Positions 33,934 to 42,048 of a stretch of 64,000 nt of DNA are shown piece after piece. The notes below the pieces were generated by a model. The model worked only from the letters and a program-made list of their open reading frames with translations, did no database searches and had not been told where the DNA came from. Source of the stretch: Methylorubrum thiocyanatum (GTDB taxonomy: Bacteria; Pseudomonadota; Alphaproteobacteria; Rhizobiales; Beijerinckiaceae); contig JACJIB010000001.1 in assembly GCA_014138645.1 (NCBI GenBank), positions 682,001 through 746,000 on the forward strand, read 5' to 3'. Within the stretch, counting starts at the first letter, position 1, and each line of letters starts with the position of its first letter. Both the position numbers and the translations under genes were made by a program.

Positions 33934-33940
33934 AGAACCG

Positions 33941-35113
33941 ATGAGAGCTCTCGTCTGGCACGGCACCCAGGACATCCGCTGCGACACGGTTCCCGATCCC
34001 GAGATCGAGGACGACCGCGACGCCATCATCCGGGTCACCTCCTGCGCCATCTGCGGCTCGGACCTCCACCTCTACGACCACTTCATCCCGGCGATGAAGA
34101 AGGGCGACATCATGGGCCACGAGTTCATGGGGGAGGTGGTCGAGACCGGCCGCGGCCTGAACGGCACGCTGAAGAAGGGCGAGCGGGTCGTCATCCCGTT
34201 CACGATCATCTGCGGCGAGTGCGACCAGTGCAAGCGCGGCTTCTTCTCGGTCTGCGAGCGTTCGAACCGCAACCGGGATCTTGCCGCCAAGGTGTTCGGC
34301 CACGGCACGGCGGGCCTGTTCGGCTACTCGCACCTCACGGGCGGCTATCCCGGCGGGCAGGCGGAATACGTGCGGGTGCCGTTCGCCGACAAGACGCATA
34401 TCAAGGTGCCGGATTCGCTCACCGACGAGCAGGTGCTGTTCCTCGGCGACATCTTCCCCACCGGCTGGCAGGCGGCCGTGCAGGCCGACATCCAGCCGCA
34501 TGACACCGTGGCGATCTGGGGCGCGGGCCCGGTCGGGCAGATGACGATCCGCTCGGCGATCCTGCTCGGCGCGAAACAAGTCGTCTGCATCGACAGCGTG
34601 CCGGAGCGGCTCGACATGGCGCGGGCGGGCGGCGCCATCGTCATCGACAACAGCCGCGAGAGCGTGGTCGAGCGCCTGAACGAGCTGACCCACGGCAAGG
34701 GCCCGGAGAAGTGCATCGACGCCGTCGGCATGGAGGCGCATTCGCCGCGCGCCGTCGAGCAGGTCTTCGACCGGGTGAAGCAGGCGATGATGCTGGAGAG
34801 CGACCGCGCCTCGGTGCTGCGGGAGATGATCTATGTCTGCCGCCCCGCCGGCATCCTCTCGATCCCCGGCGTCTATGGCGGCCTCGTCGACAAGATGCCG
34901 ATGGGCGCGGTGATGAACAAGGGCCTGACCATCCGCACCGGGCAGACCCACGTGAACCGCTGGAGCGACGACCTGCTGCGGCGGATCGAGGAGGGCCAGA
35001 TCGACCCCTCCTTCGTCATCACCCACCGGGTCGGCCTGGAGCAGGGCCCGGAGATGTACCGGACGTTCCGCGACAAGCAGGACAACTGCATCAAGGTCGT
35101 GCTGCGGCCCTGA
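33941..35113 (+). CDS. Zinc-dependent alcohol dehydrogenase (formaldehyde-dehydrogenase-like)
   Basis: A 390-residue medium-chain dehydrogenase. Catalytic zinc ligands are C38 (CAICGSDLH), H60 and E61 (MGHEF); the structural zinc is held by C91, C94, C97 and C105 (CGECDQCKRGFFSVC). The nucleotide site is WGAGPVGQM. The long insert with HGTAGLFGYSHLTGGYPGGQAEYVRVP marks the subgroup related to glutathione-independent formaldehyde dehydrogenases. The substrate is not determined. Its ribosome-binding site lies in an inverted repeat, and the gene is followed after 32 bp by a small membrane-protein gene. Confidence 0.88.
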   Translation: MRALVWHGTQDIRCDTVPDPEIEDDRDAIIRVTSCAICGSDLHLYDHFIPAMKKGDIMGHEFMGEVVETGRGLNGTLKKGERVVIPFTIICGECDQCKRGFFSVCERSNRNRDLAAKVFGHGTAGLFGYSHLTGGYPGGQAEYVRVPFADKTHIKVPDSLTDEQVLFLGDIFPTGWQAAVQADIQPHDTVAIWGAGPVGQMTIRSAILLGAKQVVCIDSVPERLDMARAGGAIVIDNSRESVVERLNELTHGKGPEKCIDAVGMEAHSPRAVEQVFDRVKQAMMLESDRASVLREMIYVCRPAGILSIPGVYGGLVDKMPMGAVMNKGLTIRTGQTHVNRWSDDLLRRIEEGQIDPSFVITHRVGLEQGPEMYRTFRDKQDNCIKVVLRP

Positions 35114-35145
35114 CCGGCGCGGCCCATCCCAGAGGCGGAGGTATC

Positions 35146-35724
35146 ATGGCCCGCGACAGCGATGGACGGACAGGCGGAACGCTCGCGCGGATCGCGCCGC
35201 AGTCCCGACGAAGGCCCGATCCGGCCACAGAAGGGCTCGCCCAGGGGCTCGGCTGGTTCTCTCTCGGCCTCGGGGCCGCCGAGATCGTCGCCGGGGCGGC
35301 GATCGCCCGCTGGCTCGGCAAGCCGGAACTGACGCCCGTGATCCGCGCCTACGGCGTGCGGGAGATCGTCACCGGCGTCGGCATCCTCGGCTCGAAGGAT
35401 GCCACGCCCTGGATCTGGGGGCGGATCGGAGGGGACGCCGTCGATATCGCCACGGTGCTGCCAGCCCTGGAGGAGCGCAATCCGCAGCGGGGCAACGCGA
35501 TGGTCGCCCTCATGGCGCTCGCCGGTGTCACTGCCCTCGACGTGGTCTGCGCCCGCAACCTGACGCAGGCGCCGCTCACCCCGCCGCGCCGGATCCGCAT
35601 CGATTACGGGCGCCGCAGCGGCTTCCCGGAGCCGCCGAAGGCGATGCGCGGCCGGGCGAAGGACTTCAAACCGCCGCTCGACATCGTCGGGCCGGAAGCG
35701 ATGCGGGCCTGGACGGCGGCCTGA
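35146..35724 (+). CDS. Uncharacterised membrane protein
   Basis: A 192-residue protein with a basic N-terminus, then hydrophobic segments at about 40-58 (LGWFSLGLGAAEIVAGAAIARWL) and 115-130 (NAMVALMALAGVTALDVVCA), plus an amphipathic middle (YGVREIVTGVGIL). The RxYGxREIxxGxGI pattern recurs in small membrane proteins encoded beside dehydrogenases and SRPBCC proteins. The C-terminal 50 residues are polar and basic, without recognised motif. It follows the alcohol dehydrogenase by 32 bp and probably shares its transcript. Function is unknown. Confidence 0.65.
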   Translation: MARDSDGRTGGTLARIAPQSRRRPDPATEGLAQGLGWFSLGLGAAEIVAGAAIARWLGKPELTPVIRAYGVREIVTGVGILGSKDATPWIWGRIGGDAVDIATVLPALEERNPQRGNAMVALMALAGVTALDVVCARNLTQAPLTPPRRIRIDYGRRSGFPEPPKAMRGRAKDFKPPLDIVGPEAMRAWTAA

Positions 35725-35763
35725 TCCGGTTTCCGGGTGATGACGTCGGGAGCCGCGAGTCCC

Positions 35764-35790
35764 TTGCCCCGCAAGCGGGGCGAGGGGGAT
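35764..35790. repeat. GC-rich intergenic hairpin (REP-like)
   Basis: TTGCCCCGC pairs with GCGGGGCGAG around CAA; a CCTTGCCCCGCAAGCGGGG-type element of the kind scattered between genes in this window. It lies between two convergent genes and may help to end transcription. Confidence 0.6.
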
Positions 35791-35851
35791 TTACCCCTGC
35801 CGAAACGATCGGCTGGAGACCGTCGGGGAGCCGGCCGACGCTGCTTTCGTC

Positions 35852-37513
35852 TCACGCCGCGAGGCGCTGGCGCTCCCGATCCGCCCGGTAGCTGAGGACC
35901 AGATCCTGAGGGATCATTCCGGCGGCGACCGCCACGGCGATCGCCCGCGGCCGCGCAGCCCGCTTCGGCTCGACCACGATCTCGGGAATGATCACGGATG
36001 AAGCCTCGGGCAGCGGCGCCGGGATCGGAAGCGCACGCAGTCTCAGTGTCTCGGCCTGACCGGCGGACGGCCCCTGCGCCATCGCGGCGGCACGGTCGGC
36101 CAGGAAATGGGCCATGATCTCGTCGGCGAGGCCGGCGAGCACGGTCTCCGCCGTCTCCGGCGCGGCTTCGGCGTCCGGCCCGGCGACAACGGCGCCGATG
36201 CGGTCCTCCGGCCGGGCGGCCAGCGGCCACGCCGCGGCGGCGTCGGGCAGGCTCGGTTCCGGCGCCACGGGGTCGGCGGACAGGATCAGGATTTCGGATG
36301 GCGCGGCCGTGAGGCCGGCCTCGATCGTCTGCGGCGCCGCGAGCCGTGTGGCCGCCTCGGCCACTTCCCGCGCCTGAACCTCGGCCTGCTCGTGCGCCAG
36401 GATGCGGGCCTCGTCACGGGCCGCCTCGGCCTCGAACCGCGCGAGCAGAGCCATCAAGCCGCGGGCCTCGGCGAAGGGCAGGGTCTCGCAGGCGGTCAGC
36501 GCGGCCTCGATCATCGAGCGGGCGAGGCGCGGCCCGTCCATGCCGTTGCGGCCGTGGTTGGCGTCGCGCCAGACGGTGAGCGCTGCCCGGACCGCCGGCA
36601 GGAGCAGGTCGGGCAACCCGGCGCGGCGGTGCAGGGCGGCGAAGCCCGCTCCGTGCGGTTCCAGGATCAGCCCGGCGACCCGGGCACGGCTGAGCCCGCT
36701 CAACTCGGCGAGCGCCACCTCGGCGAAGGGAAGGCGCAGGGAGAGAACCGCCCGCAGGATCAGCCCGGCGGTGAGCTGCTCCTGCACCCGGAGATGCGCG
36801 ACGAGGCGGGCGAGCCCGGCATCCCCGGCCTCGTCGCTGAGAGCCAGGGCGGCGGCGTCGCGGGCCTCGCGGGCGGTGCGGGCGCCGCGCTCGGAGCTGA
36901 TCCAGCCGGCATCCTGGCCGAGGCGCGAGAGCTGCTCGGCGATCAGGGTGACGATGGCGTGGCGCACCTCGATGGGCAGATCGGTGCGCGCGAGCAGGGC
37001 TTGCCGCAGTTCCGCGTCGTCGCCGTGCCGTTCGACCATTCGCAGCAGGGCGGTGGTGCCGATCGCGGCGAGCGGATTGCGTGCCAGCGCGACGAGCGAG
37101 GGCGCGCCGCCCACCTCCGCCAGGGCGGCGGCGACCGGCTTCGACAGGTCGCACCGGCCGGCCACCGCGGCGCGGGTCTCCTCGCAGCCCATGGCGACGC
37201 AATCGACGAGGTCGGCATCCATCAGCACGGGCGAGCGCGCCAGCACGAGGCAGGCGATGTCCGGCTGGTCGGAGGCCAAGGCCACGATCAGCGGCCGCGG
37301 CGCCTGCTCGGATCCGGCGCAGGCCTGCGCCAACGCGCGGCGCACCGCCGCGGCGGGGTCGTCGAGCAGGGCGAGGAGCGCCGTCTTGGCCTCCCAGGCC
37401 GCTTCCGGCGCGAGGGCGCCCTCGAGATAGCTCCGGGTCAGCGTGCCGGCGGCCTCGGCGCGGCGCTCGGGCGAGGCGTTCTGGGTGAGGGTGAGGAACT
37501 GGCGAAGGATCAT
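35852..37513 (-). CDS. DUF2336 domain-containing protein
   Basis: A 553-residue protein. The first 370 residues are a helical, HEAT-like array typical of DUF2336 (RRALAQACAGSEQAPRPLIVALASDQPDIACLVLARSPVL is the diagnostic region near 58-97). The last 180 residues are Ala/Glu-rich and low-complexity (with AWPLAARPEDRIGAVVAG), ending with a conserved-looking basic tail (IPQDLVLSYRADRERQRL). There is no signal peptide. Function is unknown. Its ATG overlaps the stop of the lytic transglycosylase gene by 4 bp (ATGA), so the two are co-translated. Confidence 0.85.
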   Translation of the reverse strand: MILRQFLTLTQNASPERRAEAAGTLTRSYLEGALAPEAAWEAKTALLALLDDPAAAVRRALAQACAGSEQAPRPLIVALASDQPDIACLVLARSPVLMDADLVDCVAMGCEETRAAVAGRCDLSKPVAAALAEVGGAPSLVALARNPLAAIGTTALLRMVERHGDDAELRQALLARTDLPIEVRHAIVTLIAEQLSRLGQDAGWISSERGARTAREARDAAALALSDEAGDAGLARLVAHLRVQEQLTAGLILRAVLSLRLPFAEVALAELSGLSRARVAGLILEPHGAGFAALHRRAGLPDLLLPAVRAALTVWRDANHGRNGMDGPRLARSMIEAALTACETLPFAEARGLMALLARFEAEAARDEARILAHEQAEVQAREVAEAATRLAAPQTIEAGLTAAPSEILILSADPVAPEPSLPDAAAAWPLAARPEDRIGAVVAGPDAEAAPETAETVLAGLADEIMAHFLADRAAAMAQGPSAGQAETLRLRALPIPAPLPEASSVIIPEIVVEPKRAARPRAIAVAVAAGMIPQDLVLSYRADRERQRLAA

Positions 37514-38622
37514 GAGCCGCTCCTGAGCCGGAAGGCGGAGGGATCGAACAGCGAGTTTTTCGCAGGGGTCACGGCCGGTCCGTCCGGCGCCGGGCCGGCC
37601 ATGAGGGTGCTGGACGGCGCGGCTGCCAGCGTCAGGCCGGCGGGTCGGCGCGGCGGCAGGGGCACCAGGATCGGCGCCGAGGCGACCGCGGTTTCCGCCG
37701 TCGTCGCTGTCGTCGTTGCCGTTGTCGCGGCGGCCGGCGCGGCCGTGGCCTCCGCCTCGCTCCAGGCATCGGAGCGCGGGAAATAGGTCGGGCCGGTGCG
37801 GGGCGCCGCGCCCGCGGCGGCGCGGTTCTGCCAGAGCTTGGCCACCCCTTCCGACACCGCGCCCTGGCGCCGGTCGTTCTGGAACAGCGAGCGCAGGCCG
37901 CCCTCGAGCGAGGCGTAGGCGGTCGGCGGCTGCGACTCCGCCGCGGCGGTCGCCACCGGGGTCGCGACGCCCGACGTGGTCTGGCTCAGTACCCCGTAGA
38001 GTTCCGAGGCGCTGCGCGGGCGCCCGGCGCGGTCGTAGAACAGGCTGCGGTTGGCGGCGGCGGCCTCCGGCAGGTCGAGGGCGGCGGGGCGCGACGGGGT
38101 CGCCTGCGCGGCGGCGATCAATGCGCTCGCGCCCTTGGCGCCGAGGACATGGGCCGCGTAGAGGTCGCCCGCATTCGGTTCGCGGCCGAGGGCCGACGCC
38201 AGCGCCTCGCCGTTGCGCTGCGTCAGCGCGCCGGCCATCGCCGCCGACACTTTCGGGTCGCGGCGCAGGTCGAGGATCGCCTGCCGGGCCGCCGGGTCGG
38301 CCACGCTGTAGCGGCCATCCGCGCCCGCGGTGATCGCGTCGGCGTAGGAGGAGAGGCCGAGCCTGGGCCCGGCATTCTTCATCACCCCGAGCCAGGTCTG
38401 CTCGATGAACTGGAACAGGCCGGTCGCCGTGGAGGTGCTCGCCTTGGCCGAGGGGTTGAGGCTCGATTCGCGCTGGGCCGTGGCGAGCAGGTAGTCGAAG
38501 CCGACGCCGCTCGTCTGCGCCCCCTCGCGGATCGCCTCGACGACCTCGCCGTTCGCCGCGGCGGCGCGCGCCGGGGGCGCCGTCTCGCGGGTGCCGATGG
38601 GAGCATTGGTGAACAGGAACAT
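37510..38622 (-). CDS. Lytic transglycosylase domain protein
   Basis: A 370-residue protein with an SLT-like domain at about 25-130: GVGFDYLLATAQRESSLNP carries the catalytic Glu after the RES motif, and ATGLFQFIEQTWLGVM is the second conserved block. The remainder is Ala/Thr/Pro-rich and probably disordered. The ATG at 38622 gives MFLFTNAPIGTRE, with no classical signal peptide, so export is uncertain. A longer upstream frame exists but runs through the divergent promoter region. It is translationally coupled to the DUF2336 gene. Confidence 0.8.
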   Translation of the reverse strand: MFLFTNAPIGTRETAPPARAAAANGEVVEAIREGAQTSGVGFDYLLATAQRESSLNPSAKASTSTATGLFQFIEQTWLGVMKNAGPRLGLSSYADAITAGADGRYSVADPAARQAILDLRRDPKVSAAMAGALTQRNGEALASALGREPNAGDLYAAHVLGAKGASALIAAAQATPSRPAALDLPEAAAANRSLFYDRAGRPRSASELYGVLSQTTSGVATPVATAAAESQPPTAYASLEGGLRSLFQNDRRQGAVSEGVAKLWQNRAAAGAAPRTGPTYFPRSDAWSEAEATAAPAAATTATTTATTAETAVASAPILVPLPPRRPAGLTLAAAPSSTLMAGPAPDGPAVTPAKNSLFDPSAFRLRSGS

Positions 38623-38767
38623 GACGCGTCCCGCCGGGACCGTCGTTCGGCCCCGCGAAACCTGACTTTCCTGCGCATATGGTAAAGGAAGCTTGAAGAA
38701 GGCGGCTTTCCGGAAGCGGCGTCGGCAGAGGGGAGGCAGGTCTGAGCGAGCGGAGCCGAAGGGCGGC

Positions 38768-39427
38768 ATGAGCCTCCGACCCCCGACACGACTGCCCGCC
38801 GGGTTCCGCCGCGCCGTCATCGTCGCCGACGGGGCATCCTCCGGGCATGTGCCGGCGGAGGCGGATGCGGTGGTCTTCGGCGCCGTGCCGCGGTCGGGCC
38901 TCGTCGCCGAGTTGCGGGCGCGCCGGCCGGACCTCGCGGTCTACGCCGCCCTCGACGGCGTCGACGATCCGAGGCTCGACGGCATCGTGCTCCAGAGGCC
39001 GGACGGTGTGCTGCTGCGCGATGCGCGCTCCGGCCGCGACGTGGCCGCCCTCGGAGGCCGGCTCGCCGTCTGCGAGGCTGTCGCCGGTCTCCCGGACGGC
39101 GCGACGGCGATCCTCGCCGCGATCGGCCACCCCCACGGCGTGCTCGAAGGGCGAAGCTTTGCCGGGGCGAGCCCGCGGCTCGCCGGCATCGGCGTCGATG
39201 GGCCGGCCCTCGCCGGAGCTTTGGGGGAGGGGAGCGCCCTGGCGCAGGCCCGCGGCCTCGTCCGCCTCGCGGCGGCGGCGGCCGGCGCGACGGCCTTCGC
39301 TCTGCTGACAGCGGACGAGGCCTCGTTATCCGAGGGGCTTGCGGCGGTGCGGGAAGACGGCTTCGGCTCGGTGGTGATCGGTGATCCGGCGCTCCTCCTG
39401 CGCCGGCCCCGCGACGCGGCCGGATGA
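38768..39427 (+). CDS. CitE/HpcH-aldolase-like protein, probably degenerate
   Basis: A 219-residue protein with the outline of a CitE/HpcH TIM barrel: VIVADGASSGHVPAEADAVVFGAVPR, LDGIVLQRPDGVLLRDARSGRDVAAL, and a region aligning with the CitE 'E-T-x-x-G-V-L' and 'G-x-x-D-L' motifs as AIGHPHGVLEGRSFAGASPRLAGIGVDGPALAGALG. At about 220 residues it is shorter than CitE enzymes (about 270-300), and the expected acidic metal ligands are not evident. I suspect lost or changed catalysis. It is divergent from the lytic transglycosylase gene and 37 bp upstream of a GST gene. Confidence 0.6.
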   Translation: MSLRPPTRLPAGFRRAVIVADGASSGHVPAEADAVVFGAVPRSGLVAELRARRPDLAVYAALDGVDDPRLDGIVLQRPDGVLLRDARSGRDVAALGGRLAVCEAVAGLPDGATAILAAIGHPHGVLEGRSFAGASPRLAGIGVDGPALAGALGEGSALAQARGLVRLAAAAAGATAFALLTADEASLSEGLAAVREDGFGSVVIGDPALLLRRPRDAAG

Positions 39428-39464
39428 GGCGCCGCGGACCGCATCCCAGGCAGGAGACGTTGCC

Positions 39465-40076
39465 ATGTTCACCGTCTACGGCGACCGCAAGTCGGGCAAT
39501 TGCCTGAAGGTGGCCTGGGTCGCGGCCCATCTCGGGATCGACCTCGACTGGCGCGCGGTCGACATCCTGAAGGGAGAGACGCGCACCCCCGACTTCCTCG
39601 CCCTCAACCCGGACGGGCGGGTGCCGACCCTGGTCCTGGAGGACGGGCGCAGCCTCTCGGAATCGAACGCGATCATCGGCTATCTCGCCCGCGATTCCGC
39701 GCTGATTCCGACGGACGCCTTCGCGCAGGCGAAGATGCGGCAATGGCTGTTCTGGGAGCAGTACAGCCACGAGCCCTATATCGCCGTGCGCCGCTTCCAG
39801 CGCCTCTATCTCGGCCGGCCGGACTCCGAGCTGGAACCGAAGCTGTTCGAGCGGGGCCACGCCGCACTCGCTCTGATGGAGGGCGCCCTGGTGGCGCGGC
39901 CGTTCCTCGTCGGCGCCGACCTGAGCCTCGCCGACGTGGCCCTCGTGGCCTATACCCGCCTCGCCCACGAGGGCGGCTTCGACCTCGCGCCCTATCCCGC
40001 GCTGCGGGCATGGATCAAGCGGGTCGAAGACGGTCTCGGGATCGCGAGGGGGGAGTGGAGTTCCGGCGCAGCGTGA
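39465..40076 (+). CDS. Glutathione S-transferase
   Basis: A 203-residue cytosolic GST. The N-terminal thioredoxin fold has FTVYGDRKSGNCLKVAW (Ser near residue 10 as candidate catalytic residue), the cis-Pro loop DGRVPTLVLEDGRSLSESNAII, and a C-terminal helical domain with the conserved FLVGADLSLADVALVAYTRL. It conjugates or transfers glutathione; the substrate is unknown. It is preceded by CAGGAGA, 10 bases before the ATG. Confidence 0.92.
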   Translation: MFTVYGDRKSGNCLKVAWVAAHLGIDLDWRAVDILKGETRTPDFLALNPDGRVPTLVLEDGRSLSESNAIIGYLARDSALIPTDAFAQAKMRQWLFWEQYSHEPYIAVRRFQRLYLGRPDSELEPKLFERGHAALALMEGALVARPFLVGADLSLADVALVAYTRLAHEGGFDLAPYPALRAWIKRVEDGLGIARGEWSSGAA

Positions 40077-40123
40077 TGACGCGAGGGAGTGTACTGATTT
40101 CCTCTTTTTCGAGAACAAATCGG

Positions 40124-40366
40124 ATGCATAATGAAAGCATGACCGAGCTTCTGGACAGAGCCGTTGCGCGGGTCCGCGCCCTTCCTCCTGAAACGCAGGA
40201 CGAATATGCCCGCGTTTTGATGAGCCTTGCCGACGACGCGGCCGAACCTGTGGTCCTGTCGCAGGAGGAGCGCGCCGCGATCGCCGTGTCCAAGGCGGCA
40301 GCGGAACGGGGCGAATTCGCCAGCGACGAGGAAGTGCGTGCTGTTTGGGCGAAGCACGGCCTTTGA
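40124..40366 (+). CDS. Antitoxin-like protein of a type II TA pair
   Basis: An 80-residue acidic protein with N-terminal helices (MTELLDRAVARVRALPPETQDEYARVLMSL) and a C-terminal segment (LSQEERAAIAVSKAAAERGEFASDEEVRAVWAKHGL) that is the usual toxin-wrapping tail of RelE/ParE antitoxins. ATG 40124 or 40139 may start it. Its stop overlaps the toxin's TTG start by 4 bp (TTGA), the standard antitoxin-first coupled arrangement. Upstream sequence is AT-rich compared with neighbours. The family name is not certain. Confidence 0.78.
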   Translation: MHNESMTELLDRAVARVRALPPETQDEYARVLMSLADDAAEPVVLSQEERAAIAVSKAAAERGEFASDEEVRAVWAKHGL

Positions 40367-40656
40367 GGATCCGCTTCACCCGTCCGGCGCTGACCGATTT
40401 GAAGACGCTGACGGAGTATATCGCCGATCGTTCACCCCGAGGGGCGCAGCGTGTCCGGCAAAGGATCAAGGCATCGTTGGAGCGACTTGTGGATCATCCC
40501 TCGCTCGGCAGGCAGACGGATGATCCCACGATCCGCCGTCTGACCACGGCTCCCTATCCCTACCTGATCTTCTACGAGGCGACGGGCACGGACATCATCG
40601 TCCATGCTGTCCGGCACGGTGCCCGCGATCCTGATTCGATGCCGGACGCGCCTTGA
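40363..40656 (+). CDS. RelE/ParE-family toxin
   Basis: A 97-residue protein of the RelE/ParE superfamily. The start RIRFTRPALTDLKTLTEYIADRSP, the RIKASLERLVDHPSLGRQ block and RRLTTAPYPYLIFYEATGTDIIVHAVRHGARDP are typical of the ParE branch. The start is TTG 40363, overlapping the antitoxin stop by 4 bp; the frame extends upstream only a few more codons. Whether it cuts mRNA or inhibits gyrase cannot be told from sequence. Confidence 0.88.
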   Translation: MRIRFTRPALTDLKTLTEYIADRSPRGAQRVRQRIKASLERLVDHPSLGRQTDDPTIRRLTTAPYPYLIFYEATGTDIIVHAVRHGARDPDSMPDAP

Positions 40657-40733
40657 CGACTTACGGCTGCTCCCGCCTCCACGACGTTATTTCCGGCGCT
40701 ATGGCTTGGTTGAAAACTTGACGCTTAGCGTTC

Positions 40734-41339
40734 TCAGCCCCCTTTCGGCCGTCGCAGCTCGAACCGGTTTTCGGATTCGACCGTGAAGTAGTCGAAGTAG
40801 CCGCCGCGCAGGATCGGGCGCATCGCCCCCGTATCGACCCGGCCGTCGCGCACGAAGCGGTCGTCCACGTAGATCGAGACCACCTGCCCGATCACCATGA
40901 AATTCGCCGGTTCACCGCCGCCCAGCGGCACCAGCGGCACCGTCTGGAGCCACTTGCACTCGATCGCCGCGGGCGATTCCGCGACGCGGGGCGGGCGGAC
41001 CCGGCGCGAGGGCGCGGGGGTGAGCCCGGCGAAGCCGAACTCGCTGGTCCCCCGCGCCAGGGGCGCCGAGGTGGCGTTGACCGCCTCGCGCAGGTCGAAG
41101 GTGGCGAGGCTGCACACGAACTCCCCGCCCTCTTCCGCGAAGGTCATCGCGTCCTTGCGGCCGGAGGAGGAGAACATCACCATGTCGGGCTCGCCGCCGA
41201 CCGCGTTGAAGAACGAGTAGGGCGCGAGATTCACCCGCCCCGCCCGGTCCATGGCGCTGATCCAGCCGATCGGGCGCGGGGCGACGATGGCCTTGAGCGG
41301 GTTGTGCGGCAGGCTGGGGGCCTCGGCCTCGTAGTGCAT
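40734..41339 (-). CDS. Flavin reductase family protein
   Basis: A 201-residue FMN-binding split-barrel protein of the flavin reductase / DIM6-NTAB type. The segments AIVAPRPIGWISAMDRAGRVNLAPYSFFNAVGGEPDMVMFSSSGRKDAMTF and EFVCSLATFDLREAVNATSAP are diagnostic. It uses NAD(P)H and FMN, and may supply reduced flavin to a partner oxidoreductase. Its ATG is 10 bp downstream of the nitroreductase gene's stop, so the two flavoenzymes form an operon. Confidence 0.88.
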   Translation of the reverse strand: MHYEAEAPSLPHNPLKAIVAPRPIGWISAMDRAGRVNLAPYSFFNAVGGEPDMVMFSSSGRKDAMTFAEEGGEFVCSLATFDLREAVNATSAPLARGTSEFGFAGLTPAPSRRVRPPRVAESPAAIECKWLQTVPLVPLGGGEPANFMVIGQVVSIYVDDRFVRDGRVDTGAMRPILRGGYFDYFTVESENRFELRRPKGG

Positions 41340-41349
41340 GGCGCGTCCC

Positions 41350-41934
41350 TCAGACTCGCGTGACGATCTGGGCGAGATCCGGCCGGGGCCGGTCGGAGGG
41401 CACTTCCCGCGCGCGGCCGATATGGATGAAGCCGGCGATGCGCTCGGCCGGATCGAGACCGAGCGCGTCGAGGACGCGACGGTCGTAGGCGAACCACTCC
41501 GTAAGCCAGGCGGTGGCGTAGCCCGCGGCGTTGGCCGCCACCACGAGGTTCATGCACACGGCGCCCGCCGAGAGCACCTGCTCCCATTCGGGGATCTTGG
41601 CGTGCGGACCGGCGCGGGAGACGACCCCGACCACCACCGGCGCGTGGGCGAGGCGCTGCCGCTCCTGCGCGCGGCGCTTCTCGTCGGCTTGCGGGACGTC
41701 GGCCAGGAAGGTCCGCTCGATGATCGCGCCGACGCGCTCGCGCCCCTCGCCCTCGATCACGAGGAAGCGCCAGGGGGCGAGCTTGCCGTGGTCGGGCACG
41801 CGTGCGGCGATGCCGAGCCAGCGGTCGAGTTCCTCGGGCGAGGGGCCGGGCCCGTCGAGCAGCATCGGCGGCACCGAGCGGCGGGTGCGCAGCAGGTCGA
41901 GGGTGCCCGCGTCGGCGTCTCGAATCTCGGTCAT
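41350..41934 (-). CDS. Nitroreductase family protein
   Basis: A 194-residue FMN-dependent nitroreductase. The FMN-binding LLRTRRSVPPMLLDGP start, the PWRFLVIEGEGRERV segment, and the C-terminal GYATAWLTEWFAYDRRVLDALGLDPAERIAGFIHIG are family-typical. The ATG at 41934 is chosen over a longer frame because the first 23 residues of the longer form do not resemble the family. It is the first gene of a pair with the flavin reductase and divergent from a secreted-protein gene 114 bp away. Confidence 0.88.
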   Translation of the reverse strand: MTEIRDADAGTLDLLRTRRSVPPMLLDGPGPSPEELDRWLGIAARVPDHGKLAPWRFLVIEGEGRERVGAIIERTFLADVPQADEKRRAQERQRLAHAPVVVGVVSRAGPHAKIPEWEQVLSAGAVCMNLVVAANAAGYATAWLTEWFAYDRRVLDALGLDPAERIAGFIHIGRAREVPSDRPRPDLAQIVTRV

Positions 41935-42048
41935 GGACAATCCGCGTGGAGAGGGTGAAGCTCGGGTCACGACCGCCATGCCGCCGCCACGGTCGGGTTT
42001 CAAGAGCGCGGCGAGGGCCGCGCCGGCGAACGGGAGGATGACGGGACG

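Noticed and set aside
35852..39136. A continuous minus-strand frame of about 1,090 codons joining DUF2336, the lytic transglycosylase region and beyond
   Set aside because: It is in the wrong frame for the transglycosylase and runs through the divergent promoter region; the DUF2336 gene has a clear ATG at 37513 with an ATGA overlap.
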